From the IMG/VR virus record IMGVR_UViG_3300044675_005446, positions 1 to 51,041 of that record: a stretch of DNA of 51,041 nucleotides. One strand, given 5' to 3'. A program made the position numbers and the translations under genes. The notes beneath the pieces were generated by a model. It did no database searches, was not told the DNA's origin, and saw only the letters and a program-made list of their open reading frames with translations. Shown one piece after another: positions 17,844 to 26,541 of the stretch (within the stretch, counting starts at the first letter, position 1; every line of letters starts with the position of its first letter). The DNA comes from a virus.

Positions 17844-18592
17844 TGTCAGAAACTCTATCTGCACAAACAGAAGATGTTTCATCCAAAAAAAGAGGTAGGA
17901 AAACGGTAAATGTAAATTATTTTGATGTTAGAGAAGAGGACGCGGTTAGAAGTTTTTTATTAGCCGAAACTGCTGAAGAAAAGAACAAAATATATAATGA
18001 ATACTTACGAGGACCTCTCGATAAGATGATTTCATCAATAATACGAAGGTATAAACTATATCGAAAAGATATGGATTTTACCGAAATACATTGTGACACC
18101 CATTCTTTTTTAATGACAAAGGTTGATAAATTCAAACCTTCTAAAGAAAAGAAAGCATACTCCTATTTTGGTACAATATGTAAAAACTATTTGATGGGTC
18201 AAATAATTAAAGACCAAAAAGAAACCAATAGAAAAGTATCTTATGAAGACATGTCTGCCAGTATCGAAGAGAGACCTGATATGATGTATCGTATTGATGA
18301 AGAAATTGTTGATACCTCTGCAATTATTGCACAATATTTAAAAGAATTAAGAGACTTCGTTGAAACTGAAAATTTAAATGAAAATGAGGTTAAATTAGGT
18401 TACGCATTAGTCGATTTATTTGAAAACTACGAATCAATATTTTCAAGTGCAGACAATAACAAATTTAATAAAAATGTTATTCTCTTGTCTCTAAGAGAAA
18501 TGACTAATTTAAGTACTAAAGAAATACGTAGCTCTATTAAAAGATTCAAAAAGTTATATATTTTGATTCAATCAAAAATGAAAACAGATTAA
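17843..18592 (+). CDS. 55: Late sigma factor, T4 gp55-like
   Basis: 249 residues. The centre matches the sigma region-2-like core of T4 gp55 and relatives: YLRGPLDKMISSIIRRYKLY (about 53-72), SFLMTKVDKFKPS, then AYSYFGTICKNYLMGQIIKD (about 106-125), which corresponds to the promoter-melting and -10-recognition helix. In T4, gp55 directs RNA polymerase to late promoters TATAAATA. The N-terminus (SSKKRGRKT) is basic; the C-terminus is helical. It is the likely reader of the TATTTATA/T elements mapped in this window. Confidence 0.75.
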   Translation: MSETLSAQTEDVSSKKRGRKTVNVNYFDVREEDAVRSFLLAETAEEKNKIYNEYLRGPLDKMISSIIRRYKLYRKDMDFTEIHCDTHSFLMTKVDKFKPSKEKKAYSYFGTICKNYLMGQIIKDQKETNRKVSYEDMSASIEERPDMMYRIDEEIVDTSAIIAQYLKELRDFVETENLNENEVKLGYALVDLFENYESIFSSADNNKFNKNVILLSLREMTNLSTKEIRSSIKRFKKLYILIQSKMKTD

Positions 18593-18596
18593 ACGC

Positions 18597-18604
18597 TATT
18601 TATA
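18597..18604 (+). promoter_or_regulatory. Late-promoter-like element TATTTATA
   Basis: TATTTATA lies 3 nt before the ATG at 18608, in the 15-nt gap after the sigma gene. The spacing would place the start of transcription at or next to the start codon. Confidence 0.45.
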
Positions 18605-18607
18605 GAT

Positions 18608-18973
18608 ATGCCGAGACCAACTAGAAAAGAGATAAATTTTACTAAAGATTCGATATTATCTTTAATGCAAGAAATCTACAATGAACTTGTAGAACAAAGA
18701 CAAACTGCAATTAGAATCCAAAACAAAATGTTATCCATGTTAAAAGACCCAGGAGACATGATGACAATTGGTCCTGTAATTGAAAAACAACAAAAGATTG
18801 TAAACGAATGTGTTGAAAAGAAAATCAGTTTATCAAAATTACAATCGAGTATTTGGGAAAAATCTAATAATAATACCGAATCATTTTCACTTGCCGATTT
18901 GGATGACGACTTAATTCAAAATCTAATTGACAAGGATGTTTCTAACGATGAGGAATCGTACAAAATGAAATAA
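18608..18973 (+). CDS. Hypothetical helical protein
   Basis: 121 residues, predicted almost fully helical with coiled-coil character (LMQEIYNELVEQRQTAIRI; EKQQKIVNECVEKKISL). Acidic C-terminus (LADLDDDLIQNLIDKD). No family recognised. First gene of the tail/baseplate-type group and preceded by a TATTTATA element 3 nt before its ATG, so probably expressed late. Could be a chaperone or minor structural protein; this is inference. Confidence 0.55.
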   Translation: MPRPTRKEINFTKDSILSLMQEIYNELVEQRQTAIRIQNKMLSMLKDPGDMMTIGPVIEKQQKIVNECVEKKISLSKLQSSIWEKSNNNTESFSLADLDDDLIQNLIDKDVSNDEESYKMK

Positions 18974-18976
18974 CAT

Positions 18977-21076
18977 ATGCCAGCAGATTTAAGTCAAGGA
19001 TTTGGTGACGCTAAGAGTCAAATTAGTTCAATTAAAACCTATATTGAGGTTTCAAAATCTGCAAAAAAATTAAAAAGTACTGCAGGTAATTCCGAATCTA
19101 AAGGAATTCCAGATGTTGCATCACAACTAAACAAAATATCGGAGCAACAAAAAAGGTATTTAAGACAACCTCCAAACTCATTCAATCAACTATTAGACAT
19201 GATTGGATTAGCAAATGGTAGTGGTTCTTCAACACTATCTTATCTTAAAAAAACCTTAATTCAAACCGCAACCAAAATTGAGCCTGATGTAAAAAAAATT
19301 ATAGGTCAAGCAGCAATTAGAGCAATTGGGTGTTCACAAGAACAAACATTTGAAGGTATAACTTCAGAACAATTAGAATTTACTCCATTAGATACGTTGC
19401 CCGTAGGTCAAGGAATTTATGTTCCTGTACAATCAATAGACATTGCAAGTATTTTAAAAGTTAATACAAAGTCAAAATTAGGTAAATTAATTTATGAAAA
19501 GCCAGAACCTAATGTGGTTCAGAATGATTTTAAACCTTACGGAGGACTAAGACCTTTCCCAATGAACAAAGAGTTCAACTTAAGATTAGAAGGTCCAAGT
19601 GCTACAAATTCTTTTAAAGGTGAATTTGGTAAATTTTATCAGGGACTTTCGGGTCAAGATTTATTTGATTTTCAATATAGTCCAACAAATCAATTTGGAG
19701 TAGACCAACCTTGTTATAGGGTTGCTCTTATTTCAAAAGTTGACCCGACAGGTTTAATAACTGGTGGTACTCAAAATAAAGTTGTAGACTTTTTAGAAGA
19801 CTATTACGGAACAATTAAGTTGTTTGATAGTGTTGATTTTGCTGCCAACTTAATCAACATACTTTCAGGTGCAATATCAATGAAAGCCAATTTAGGTGCG
19901 GATGAAATAACTGAACAATCTAAATTTCAATTATTTCTTCAAAGAATATTAGGATTGTGTTTTGATTCAAGAAGAGAAATTGACGTTAGTGGTGTATCTA
20001 AAATTGCGGAATTAGATGGCATTGACCAATCATTTTTTGAATTGACTGAAGTCGATTTAAGGAATATTGATTTAACCATTTCTAATATACAACTTGGGGT
20101 AACTGAATTTGAAGATTGTGAAAATGTTAAATTACCTGTAGATTTTGAAACACTCGTAGATGAGCTTATTGGGTTTAGAGAAAATGACAATTTAACTACT
20201 GAAGAGCAAGTACAAAGTATTATAAATGTAACTAATACTTTGTTTGAAAATCCTGATTGGAAGGTTTTCTTACCAACTAATTTTGATTTAGAAATTGCAG
20301 TAAATAAAGACGTAATTAAACAAATCCCACTTGCACTTGCAGGTTCAGTGTTAAGTCCAAAAGTGTTATTCCCAATATTTGTTTTATTAAGAGTTGTTCA
20401 GAATGACGCCACTGGTTTGTATAATCAGGCAGTAACTTCAGCCAACACATATATTCAAAGTGCTAGTACAGTAAATGGTCAAATTAATAACATAGTTAAT
20501 AACCAAGTAGACTTTTTAAAAGTTTTTGAATCTTTTAATATTGATGTAACTTCTAAAATTGGCGCAATTTTTATTAAAGAACTTTTTGAAATACTTAAAA
20601 AAGATATAATAATTTTATTAAAGTCGGTTATAGATGATATTGCGAGAGGTAAAGTTAACAAAAAATTATTGATGATACAAAGGTTGACTGATATTGCACT
20701 TATAGTACAACAATTAATTCAAGGAGTTCAAGACTATAGAAAGTGTAAATCGTTGGTTGATGAAATATTAACAATATTAAATCTGCTTAGTGGGTTGGCA
20801 GGTCCTGGTTCAAAATTACCCGCACCATTATTATTATTAACTGAATTTTTACCAGGTACATCATCAGAAAGGTCAACAATTAACGTAATAAAAGAACTTC
20901 AAGGTTTAGGTATACCTACAGGAACCTTACCTGATGGGTCTCCTAACTTAATGGCATTATTTAATTTAGCCTCAAATAAAGGTGCTGAAAAAGAAGAGGC
21001 TCAAAATGGTACTATAGACGGGATTGCAATACCAACTCCTGATGGATTAATTAAAGTTTTTGCAAAAAGTAGATAA
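18977..21076 (+). CDS. Large hypothetical virion/baseplate-type protein
   Basis: 699 residues, the longest gene of the plus-strand structural group. The N-terminal 60 residues are helical and basic, the middle has mixed beta segments (PVGQGIYVPVQSID; NKEFNLRLEGPS), and about 520-620 is strongly hydrophobic-helical (ILKKDIIILLKSVIDDIARG; LLSGLAGPG), reminiscent of membrane-active or lumen-lining regions. No family recognised. It directly precedes the baseplate OB-fold gene, so a baseplate or tail-lumen component is likely. Confidence 0.5.
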   Translation: MPADLSQGFGDAKSQISSIKTYIEVSKSAKKLKSTAGNSESKGIPDVASQLNKISEQQKRYLRQPPNSFNQLLDMIGLANGSGSSTLSYLKKTLIQTATKIEPDVKKIIGQAAIRAIGCSQEQTFEGITSEQLEFTPLDTLPVGQGIYVPVQSIDIASILKVNTKSKLGKLIYEKPEPNVVQNDFKPYGGLRPFPMNKEFNLRLEGPSATNSFKGEFGKFYQGLSGQDLFDFQYSPTNQFGVDQPCYRVALISKVDPTGLITGGTQNKVVDFLEDYYGTIKLFDSVDFAANLINILSGAISMKANLGADEITEQSKFQLFLQRILGLCFDSRREIDVSGVSKIAELDGIDQSFFELTEVDLRNIDLTISNIQLGVTEFEDCENVKLPVDFETLVDELIGFRENDNLTTEEQVQSIINVTNTLFENPDWKVFLPTNFDLEIAVNKDVIKQIPLALAGSVLSPKVLFPIFVLLRVVQNDATGLYNQAVTSANTYIQSASTVNGQINNIVNNQVDFLKVFESFNIDVTSKIGAIFIKELFEILKKDIIILLKSVIDDIARGKVNKKLLMIQRLTDIALIVQQLIQGVQDYRKCKSLVDEILTILNLLSGLAGPGSKLPAPLLLLTEFLPGTSSERSTINVIKELQGLGIPTGTLPDGSPNLMALFNLASNKGAEKEEAQNGTIDGIAIPTPDGLIKVFAKSR

Positions 21077-21077
21077 A

Positions 21078-21281
21078 ATGAATAAAGAAGAATTTGAAAA
21101 TATTATTGAATTACAAAAAGAACTGAAGAACCAGCCAAATTCAAAGTTAATTGAGGTTATGGAAAAATTAACGTCTGAGTTTGACTTTACAAAGGAAAAC
21201 ATTATTAATTCAACAATCTATTTAGATAAGGTAGAAGAACTTTATAATAATATTCTTAAAGAATACGAATCAAGGAAATAA
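21078..21281 (+). CDS. Small helical hypothetical protein
   Basis: 67 residues from the ATG at 21078. An alternative ATG at 21060 would lie inside the previous gene and is less likely. Two charged helices, no Cys, no membrane segment. Its stop overlaps the start of the OB-fold baseplate gene (TAATG), so it may be an assembly partner of that protein. Unrecognised. Confidence 0.55.
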   Translation: MNKEEFENIIELQKELKNQPNSKLIEVMEKLTSEFDFTKENIINSTIYLDKVEELYNNILKEYESRK

Positions 21282-22822
21282 TGAACGACAACACACTATT
21301 TTTTCAAGTAACAGTAATGGATAATCAAGACCCAATGATGTTGGGTCGAATTCGTGCTAAATTGTTAATTGATAACTATAACGATATTGTAAGTTCTATT
21401 ACAGACCCGCCATGGAATGAACAGAAAGACGCTTGGACAATTAGAGACCCATTTGTCTTTAGTCCTCTTATGCCATATTTTATGTATCAAGTTCCAAAGG
21501 TCAGTGAGATGGCTCAGGTACTGTATACAAATAAAGATTTTAAGTATCAAAACCAATACTACGTTCAAAATACGTTTTCAAGTCCAACAACTACAGGGTA
21601 CGAATACTATCAAGGAGGTAATAAATTCACGGCGACTGGATTTCAATTAAAAAATCCAAAACCATTAAAGAACCAAGATGGTACGTATACTGACCAAGCA
21701 GTTCATAAAGGTGTTTTCCCCGAACCAGGTGACAATGCTTTATTAGGTAGAGGTAGTGCGGACGTTGTTGTAAAACAAGATGAAGTTTTAATAAGGGCGG
21801 GAAAGTTTAAAGGTAGTCAATTACAACCTAATGTAGTTCCTGTTGGTAATCAACTTAGAGGGTTTTTACAACTATCAAGATTTAATCAAACTAAGGTATC
21901 TTTACCACCTAAAATAGTCGCACGTACCAATGAGGTTGTTGTACAGGTAAAATATTTGGTAGAATGGACAATAACAAATCCTGAAAACACTCAAGATAAA
22001 TTTGCTGGTTCAGTTTATCTATATCAGTTAAAACCAGATTTATCAACCAACTCTAAAAATTTGACTGTTGGTACACCCGTTAAAGAAAATCTTAAAATTT
22101 TAGTTGCGTCCGAATCTTTCACATTATTGTCGATGGTTCAAACTGTTGAGTTTATTAACGGATTTATTAAACAATGTAATACATCAACATTTACATTATC
22201 AGGAACACAATTATTTACAAGTGAGTTAAATAAATTCCCTATATTTTATAGACCCAATAATTTAACTTATTCGGTAATTGACCCATCTTCATTATCTGGT
22301 TCTACATCGGGCGCTACTTCAACGGCTTCATATGATAATGTTAGACAAATATATAATCAGATTAAACTTTTTTCCGCACTTAAACAAGGGGGATATGGAT
22401 TAATATACGCAAAAAACAAAGTGGGTAAACCTGTTGAGATAAAAAGAACTTTGGTTCCTCAACAATCCTACTTTCCAAATCCAACAACCTATGGTGCATT
22501 AGCCAGTGATACTTTGTTTTTATTATCAAACACATCATCAGTACCTGGTAAAGGTAAGATTAATTTTGATAATACTTTATATGGTATTTCATTAGAACAA
22601 TTTGTTGACGAATTCATACCAAAGACATCAAGTTTAGTTAGAGGTGAAGAACTTTTAGAGTTGTTAAATCTTATCGTTAGATTCCTTACCACACATACCC
22701 ACGCTTATCCTGGTTTACCTCCTGTACCTGTAACTCAAGACGGTACAAGTGTTCCAAACATACTTACTGAGATGCAAAACGCATATACAAAAATTCTTAA
22801 TGGAAATATTCGACTTAATTGA
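21281..22822 (+). CDS. Baseplate hub/spike OB-fold protein (gp5-like)
   Basis: 513 residues. The N-terminus (LFFQVTVMDNQDPMMLGRIR, 5-24) matches the start of gp5/VgrG-type OB domains, where a short barrel begins with 'GRVKV'. EPGDNALLGRGSADVVVKQD (about 147-166) followed by EVLIRAGKF completes a spike-like beta pattern. The C-terminal part (LVRGEELLELLNLIVRFLTT, then THTHAYPGLPPVPV) resembles the C-terminal tail of phage baseplate puncturing proteins. No lysozyme domain is visible, unlike T4 gp5. Likely central spike/hub that contacts the host envelope. Confidence 0.65.
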   Translation: MNDNTLFFQVTVMDNQDPMMLGRIRAKLLIDNYNDIVSSITDPPWNEQKDAWTIRDPFVFSPLMPYFMYQVPKVSEMAQVLYTNKDFKYQNQYYVQNTFSSPTTTGYEYYQGGNKFTATGFQLKNPKPLKNQDGTYTDQAVHKGVFPEPGDNALLGRGSADVVVKQDEVLIRAGKFKGSQLQPNVVPVGNQLRGFLQLSRFNQTKVSLPPKIVARTNEVVVQVKYLVEWTITNPENTQDKFAGSVYLYQLKPDLSTNSKNLTVGTPVKENLKILVASESFTLLSMVQTVEFINGFIKQCNTSTFTLSGTQLFTSELNKFPIFYRPNNLTYSVIDPSSLSGSTSGATSTASYDNVRQIYNQIKLFSALKQGGYGLIYAKNKVGKPVEIKRTLVPQQSYFPNPTTYGALASDTLFLLSNTSSVPGKGKINFDNTLYGISLEQFVDEFIPKTSSLVRGEELLELLNLIVRFLTTHTHAYPGLPPVPVTQDGTSVPNILTEMQNAYTKILNGNIRLN

Positions 22823-22830
22823 TATTTATA
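22823..22830 (+). promoter_or_regulatory. Late-promoter-like element TATTTATA
   Basis: TATTTATA lies directly after the stop of the OB-fold gene and 12 nt before the ATG at 22843. Confidence 0.4.
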
Positions 22831-22842
22831 TTAAAAAGATTA

Positions 22843-24366
22843 ATGTCAATTTTAAGGTCATACGTAAACAAGAACAATACTATAATTTCCGATTCATATG
22901 TAAACACGGGTAGAAACCCTGTTATTGAATTGAATTTTGGTGCATCCGATTACATAGTTCCAGACTATGGTTATAGTCGTTTATTATTTGACTTAGATTT
23001 AGAACTATTACGTGAAGGTATTGCCGACGGTACAATTTCTACAGGATGTACTACAGGTATGACCCACGTTCTTCAAATGACAAATACTTCGTCATTTGAT
23101 AATGAACTATTAAATACGGTAATGTCTAACTCTAGAAGAAGAGCAACATCATTTGATTTAATATTATTTAGAATTCCAAAAACTTCAGGTAGTACAGGTG
23201 ACGCACAATTTTGGGATGAGGGTGTGGGATATGACTACAATGACTTTAACCTATCTAAAAACAGTGCAAATGGTGGTTCTACACCCCTTACTTATGTAGA
23301 CAGTAGAGCTTATTCAACAAGACCTTCTAACTGGTATCAAACAACCACATTAAACAGATGGTCTCAGGCTGGTGTTTATAATAACAAAAACGAAGGTTCT
23401 GTTAATTTTTCAGGTTTAACAATTGTTGCAAGACAACATTTTGAATTTGGAAATGAAGACATTCTAATGGACATGTCCAATGAAATTAATGGTATTTTAA
23501 ATGGTACAATAACTGGTGTTACTGGTTGGGGCGTTGCATATTTACCACAAATTGAAAACATTACAGGTTTAACCGACAGTTATAGTGTGGCGTTTTTTTC
23601 AAGACACACTCAAACATTTTATCAACCATTCCTTCAAACAACTTATGATGATATCATTAAAGATGATAGAAACATTTTCTTAAAAAACCAAACAAATAGA
23701 TTGTATCTATACATCTATCAGAATGGTGATTTTGTAAATTTAGATTCTAACCCTGTTGTTAGAATTGAAGACCGAAATGGTGATGCCGTGCCAGGTATGG
23801 CAACATTATCTACTTGTTTAAGAACAAGAGGTGTATACGAAGTAATTGTACCAAATGGATTCACAGGGGCGACCCCATGTCAATACTATGATGTTTGGTC
23901 AGGTTTAACAATAAACGGACAAGCATTACCTAATGTCACTAATCAGTTTGTATTACAACAAGTTACCGCAGGAATTCAAATTGGTTCAACATCTAAAGAA
24001 CCAAGTAAATATGGATTTGAATTTTATGGTATATTACAAAACGAACAAATCCTTAATACGGATATTAGAAAGGTTGGGGTCACAATTAAAAAGGCATACA
24101 CCGCTCAAGCCCCATTACAAGATGTATCAGCATTCTACAGAGTTTATGTTAAAGAAGGAACTACAGAAGTATTAGTACAAGACTGGACTCCTGTAAACAG
24201 AACTCCAAATGAATATTACTTTATGTTTGACACAAGAGACAAAATACCTAATGACTATTATGTTGACATCCAAGTGAATACTTCAGGTGAAAAAGATACT
24301 TATAAAAAAGAATTAGCATTTAGTATTGTTAATTACAAATCAAATAACACATCATTTAGACAATAA
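22843..24366 (+). CDS. Hypothetical tail/baseplate structural protein
   Basis: 507 residues from ATG 22843. The longer frame would start with TTG at 22819 inside the previous gene, whereas the ATG lies 12 nt after a TATTTATA element. The protein is rich in Asn, Thr, Tyr and Gly with many beta segments (ARQHFEFGNEDILMDM; RLYLYIYQNGDFVNLDSN), typical of receptor-side or baseplate proteins. The C-terminal 130 residues look like an Ig-like or appendage domain (YRVYVKEGTTEVLVQDW). No family recognised. Joined to the next gene by TAA-T-ATG. Confidence 0.6.
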   Translation: MSILRSYVNKNNTIISDSYVNTGRNPVIELNFGASDYIVPDYGYSRLLFDLDLELLREGIADGTISTGCTTGMTHVLQMTNTSSFDNELLNTVMSNSRRRATSFDLILFRIPKTSGSTGDAQFWDEGVGYDYNDFNLSKNSANGGSTPLTYVDSRAYSTRPSNWYQTTTLNRWSQAGVYNNKNEGSVNFSGLTIVARQHFEFGNEDILMDMSNEINGILNGTITGVTGWGVAYLPQIENITGLTDSYSVAFFSRHTQTFYQPFLQTTYDDIIKDDRNIFLKNQTNRLYLYIYQNGDFVNLDSNPVVRIEDRNGDAVPGMATLSTCLRTRGVYEVIVPNGFTGATPCQYYDVWSGLTINGQALPNVTNQFVLQQVTAGIQIGSTSKEPSKYGFEFYGILQNEQILNTDIRKVGVTIKKAYTAQAPLQDVSAFYRVYVKEGTTEVLVQDWTPVNRTPNEYYFMFDTRDKIPNDYYVDIQVNTSGEKDTYKKELAFSIVNYKSNNTSFRQ

Positions 24367-24367
24367 T

Positions 24368-24829
24368 ATGAAAACAGTAAAATTAACCGAATCAGATTTA
24401 AACAGAATTGTTAAAAAAGTTCTATCTGAACAAGAAGAAGCCAATTACATGTTCTTTTCTAATTTAAAACAAATGAAAAGACAACTTGAGATGATGTTGG
24501 AAATGGACCCATTAACTCTCGATAACATTATTCAAAACGGTCATGATTGGGCTGATGACCATATTTCAGAAGCAAAAACAAATATTGACCAAGTATTCGA
24601 TTTTTTCAAAAATGAAATGGAAAAAGAATCCCAATACGTAGATTATGAAGAAATGAATGAGGGTAGAAAAAAAACAGGTACAAAACTTTGTGCAAGAGGT
24701 AAGGCGGCAGCTAAGGCTAAATTTGATGTTTATCCTTCAGCATATGCCAACGGATATGCGGTTCAAGTATGTAAAGGTAAGATGCCAGGAACTGACGGAA
24801 AGAAACATTGTTCAGGTGCTTATTGTTAA
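24368..24829 (+). CDS. KLTES-motif protein with lysine/cysteine-rich C-terminal module
   Basis: 153 residues from ATG 24368 (TAA-T-ATG junction; an upstream in-frame ATG at 24326 is inside the previous gene). The N-terminus is an amphipathic helix, VKLTESDLNRIVKKVLSE, then an acidic helical middle. The last 45 residues are basic and cysteine-containing: KLCARGKAAAKAKF, YPSAYANGYAVQVCKGK, and a final GKKHCSGAYC. The same helix type and basic Cys module recur at 25556-26269, 38981-39754 and (in part) 47547-47816. The N-terminal helix ending in Glu resembles a T4-style capsid-targeting sequence, which is only a hypothesis. Confidence 0.6.
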   Translation: MKTVKLTESDLNRIVKKVLSEQEEANYMFFSNLKQMKRQLEMMLEMDPLTLDNIIQNGHDWADDHISEAKTNIDQVFDFFKNEMEKESQYVDYEEMNEGRKKTGTKLCARGKAAAKAKFDVYPSAYANGYAVQVCKGKMPGTDGKKHCSGAYC

Positions 24830-24844
24830 TTTTTTTTTTAAAAA

Positions 24845-24876
24845 TTGTTTTTATTCAAAAAATAGGTTTATCTTTG
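24845..24876 (+). promoter_or_regulatory. Bacteroidota-type promoter
   Basis: TTG at 24845-24847, 21-nt spacer, TATCTTTG at 24869-24876; matches TTG / TAnnTTTG. It lies in the 69-nt gap before the gene at 24899. The preceding poly-T tract (24831-24839) may help stop upstream transcription, but no strong hairpin is seen. Confidence 0.6.
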
Positions 24877-24898
24877 TCGTAAATATTGACATAAGATT

Positions 24899-25300
24899 AT
24901 GAAAAACCTTTCCCACAAGTTTAGAAGAGCAATCCAAAAAGGATTTATCTCTATTAAAAGATTATCAACCCCTCCTACTGAAAAATCGGAATACGAAAAA
25001 GATTGTATTGCAATCTGTAAGAAACTAATCAATTTAGACGAGACAGTGCTTCTTCTTACACCATTATCCGACAAAAGATATATCCGTAACGAAGAACATG
25101 ATATATTCGTAATTTTAGAAAATCACAATGTTAAGGTGATTAATCACGTATATTCTTATACGGTATATTTGGAAGTTGATTCTTGGCGTAAAATAATTTC
25201 ATTATTTGATAACGAAGTTGAGAAAAGAAGAATTGAGTTTGAAAAAGAAATTACTTCAAATATTAAACATTCCCTTCAAAACATTTTACACAAAATATAA
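24899..25300 (+). CDS. Hypothetical protein
   Basis: 133 residues. Basic N-terminus (NLSHKFRRAIQKGFISIKRL), then a mixed alpha/beta centre (VFVILENHNVKVI-like IFVILENHNVKVINHV) and a helical, charged C-terminus. No family or membrane segment recognised. Driven by its own host-type promoter at 24845-24876, so it is probably an early or host-polymerase-read gene. It is coupled to the following membrane protein by TAATG. Confidence 0.6.
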   Translation: MKNLSHKFRRAIQKGFISIKRLSTPPTEKSEYEKDCIAICKKLINLDETVLLLTPLSDKRYIRNEEHDIFVILENHNVKVINHVYSYTVYLEVDSWRKIISLFDNEVEKRRIEFEKEITSNIKHSLQNILHKI

Positions 25301-25572
25301 TGAAAAATAGTCCTTTTAAACTTACCTATTATTTTGGGTTGTTAACCTTCTCAATTCCAGTTTTTTTATTTTTATTGGCAAGTATCTTTACCATTACCCA
25401 TAAACGTAAAGATGAGTCATATGAAACCCCTAAAAAAATAATAGAAACTAAAATCGTAACTAAGATTGTGTACGATACAGTAAGGGTTGAAAAACCAAAA
25501 CAAAAATTAAGTCCTAAGATTGTTGTTGAACCTAAGAAAGTAGATACTAATATCGTTAGGGATTCTTTATAA
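25300..25572 (+). CDS. Small single-pass membrane protein
   Basis: 90 residues. One clear membrane segment at about 10-31 (YYFGLLTFSIPVFLFLLASI), preceded by a short Lys-containing N-terminus. The rest is a charged, repetitive tail (KKIIETKIVTKIVYDTVRVE, then Pro/Lys-rich). This shape fits an inner-membrane anchored protein with an extended tail; a spanin or envelope-interaction role is possible but no lysis partner is visible. Its 3' end overlaps the convergent gene at 25556 by 17 nt. Confidence 0.65.
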   Translation: MKNSPFKLTYYFGLLTFSIPVFLFLLASIFTITHKRKDESYETPKKIIETKIVTKIVYDTVRVEKPKQKLSPKIVVEPKKVDTNIVRDSL

Positions 25573-26269
25573 GATTTCTTATAATTTCAATTAGTTGACT
25601 TTCTGAAATCCTAATTTTATTATCTTTTGATTCGTTTTTTGGTTTGTACGAAACCATTGTAGGTTTATTTCCTTTACCTACTTTAGGGTCTTTTTTCTCA
25701 GCTCTTCTTTTTTGTGAACAAGCGGATTTCTTTTGAGCATCTGTCATTTTAGATGCAACACCCGCAGCCCTACATTTTGGATAACCTTTTGGGTCTGCAT
25801 CAGGTCTACCACATGGAGGATGTCCACCACCTTCTTTTTTTCTACAGATATTAACCCAAGGACCTTTTGGTTGACTACTTCCTTTTGGTTTCTTCTTTGT
25901 TCCAAACCAAACTGCCAAATCTTCTTTTAATGGTCCTACGGCTTGTTGTATTATTTTTTCAGGGTTTTCAACATCACCAAGGTTACTCCCGTCTTCATCA
26001 TTCTGTCCTGTATAAAAACTTTTTAGATATGCATCAACTTGAGAAATTTTATCCGTTCTGCTTTCAATTCTAGCTCTTTCTTCAGGAGTTTCTTTAAAAT
26101 CTCCATCAGCTTCTTCATATGCCAACTCTGCATTATCATAACTATAAACAGAATCTGTAAATGGTGCAAGTTGGTTTTCTTTCCATGGTTGTGGAGATAA
26201 AACTATTGGTACTTTAAAATTACCAGCGTTTCCTGAACCTGTTGCTTCACTAATTCTATTTCTTTTCAT
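25556..26269 (-). CDS. DUF5872-like basic Cys protein with C-terminal KLTES-like helix
   Basis: 237 residues. Residues about 135-205 contain PWVNICRK, GGGHPPCGRPDADPKGYPKC, MTDAQKKSACSQKRRAEKKD, a pattern I associate with DUF5872. The chain ends with KIRISESQLIEIIRNLIKNP, the same KLTES-type helix that starts the protein at 24368 but at the opposite end. The N-terminal half is acidic and disordered. Very basic, Cys-containing modules suggest nucleic-acid binding or packaging, but no function is known. Preceded by an AATAAATA/TATTTATT element 8 nt before its ATG. Confidence 0.6.
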   Translation of the reverse strand: MKRNRISEATGSGNAGNFKVPIVLSPQPWKENQLAPFTDSVYSYDNAELAYEEADGDFKETPEERARIESRTDKISQVDAYLKSFYTGQNDEDGSNLGDVENPEKIIQQAVGPLKEDLAVWFGTKKKPKGSSQPKGPWVNICRKKEGGGHPPCGRPDADPKGYPKCRAAGVASKMTDAQKKSACSQKRRAEKKDPKVGKGNKPTMVSYKPKNESKDNKIRISESQLIEIIRNLIKNP

Positions 26270-26277
26270 ATACTTAT

Positions 26278-26285
26278 AATAAATA
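26278..26285 (-). promoter_or_regulatory. Late-promoter-like element TATTTATT
   Basis: Minus strand reads TATTTATT, 8 nt before the ATG of the gene ending at 26269. It lies in the short gap between divergent genes. Confidence 0.35.
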
Positions 26286-26300
26286 TATCAATCACACGTT

Positions 26301-26507
26301 ATGGAACAACAAACACAACCAATTGCATATCTTTTTGAAGAGGTCGCAATTTACAAACCCGAAGATATTGAAAATCTTATTGATGGATTAACTGAAGAAC
26401 AAGCCAAGTATATGTTAGTGCAAGCAGTTCAAATGGGTTATAGGAATGGTTTGTATTCTTTAACAGAATCCGAACTAATTTCTAAATCACTCAGAATGTT
26501 AAAATAA
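26301..26507 (+). CDS. Small hypothetical protein
   Basis: 68 residues, acidic, helical (EDIENLIDGLTEEQAKYMLV). It is a single-gene plus-strand unit between a divergent gene and a bidirectional terminator. No family recognised. The own unit and strong terminator support a real gene. Confidence 0.6.
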   Translation: MEQQTQPIAYLFEEVAIYKPEDIENLIDGLTEEQAKYMLVQAVQMGYRNGLYSLTESELISKSLRMLK

Positions 26508-26536
26508 AAAAGGGGTCTCACGGAACCCCTTTTTTT
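26506..26536. terminator. Bidirectional intrinsic terminator
   Basis: Stem AGGGGT (26511-26516) / ACCCCT (26525-26530) with an 8-nt loop. It is flanked by an A-run on the left and a T-run on the right, so it works on both strands and separates the convergent genes ending at 26507 and 26542. Confidence 0.85.
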
Positions 26537-26541
26537 ATATC

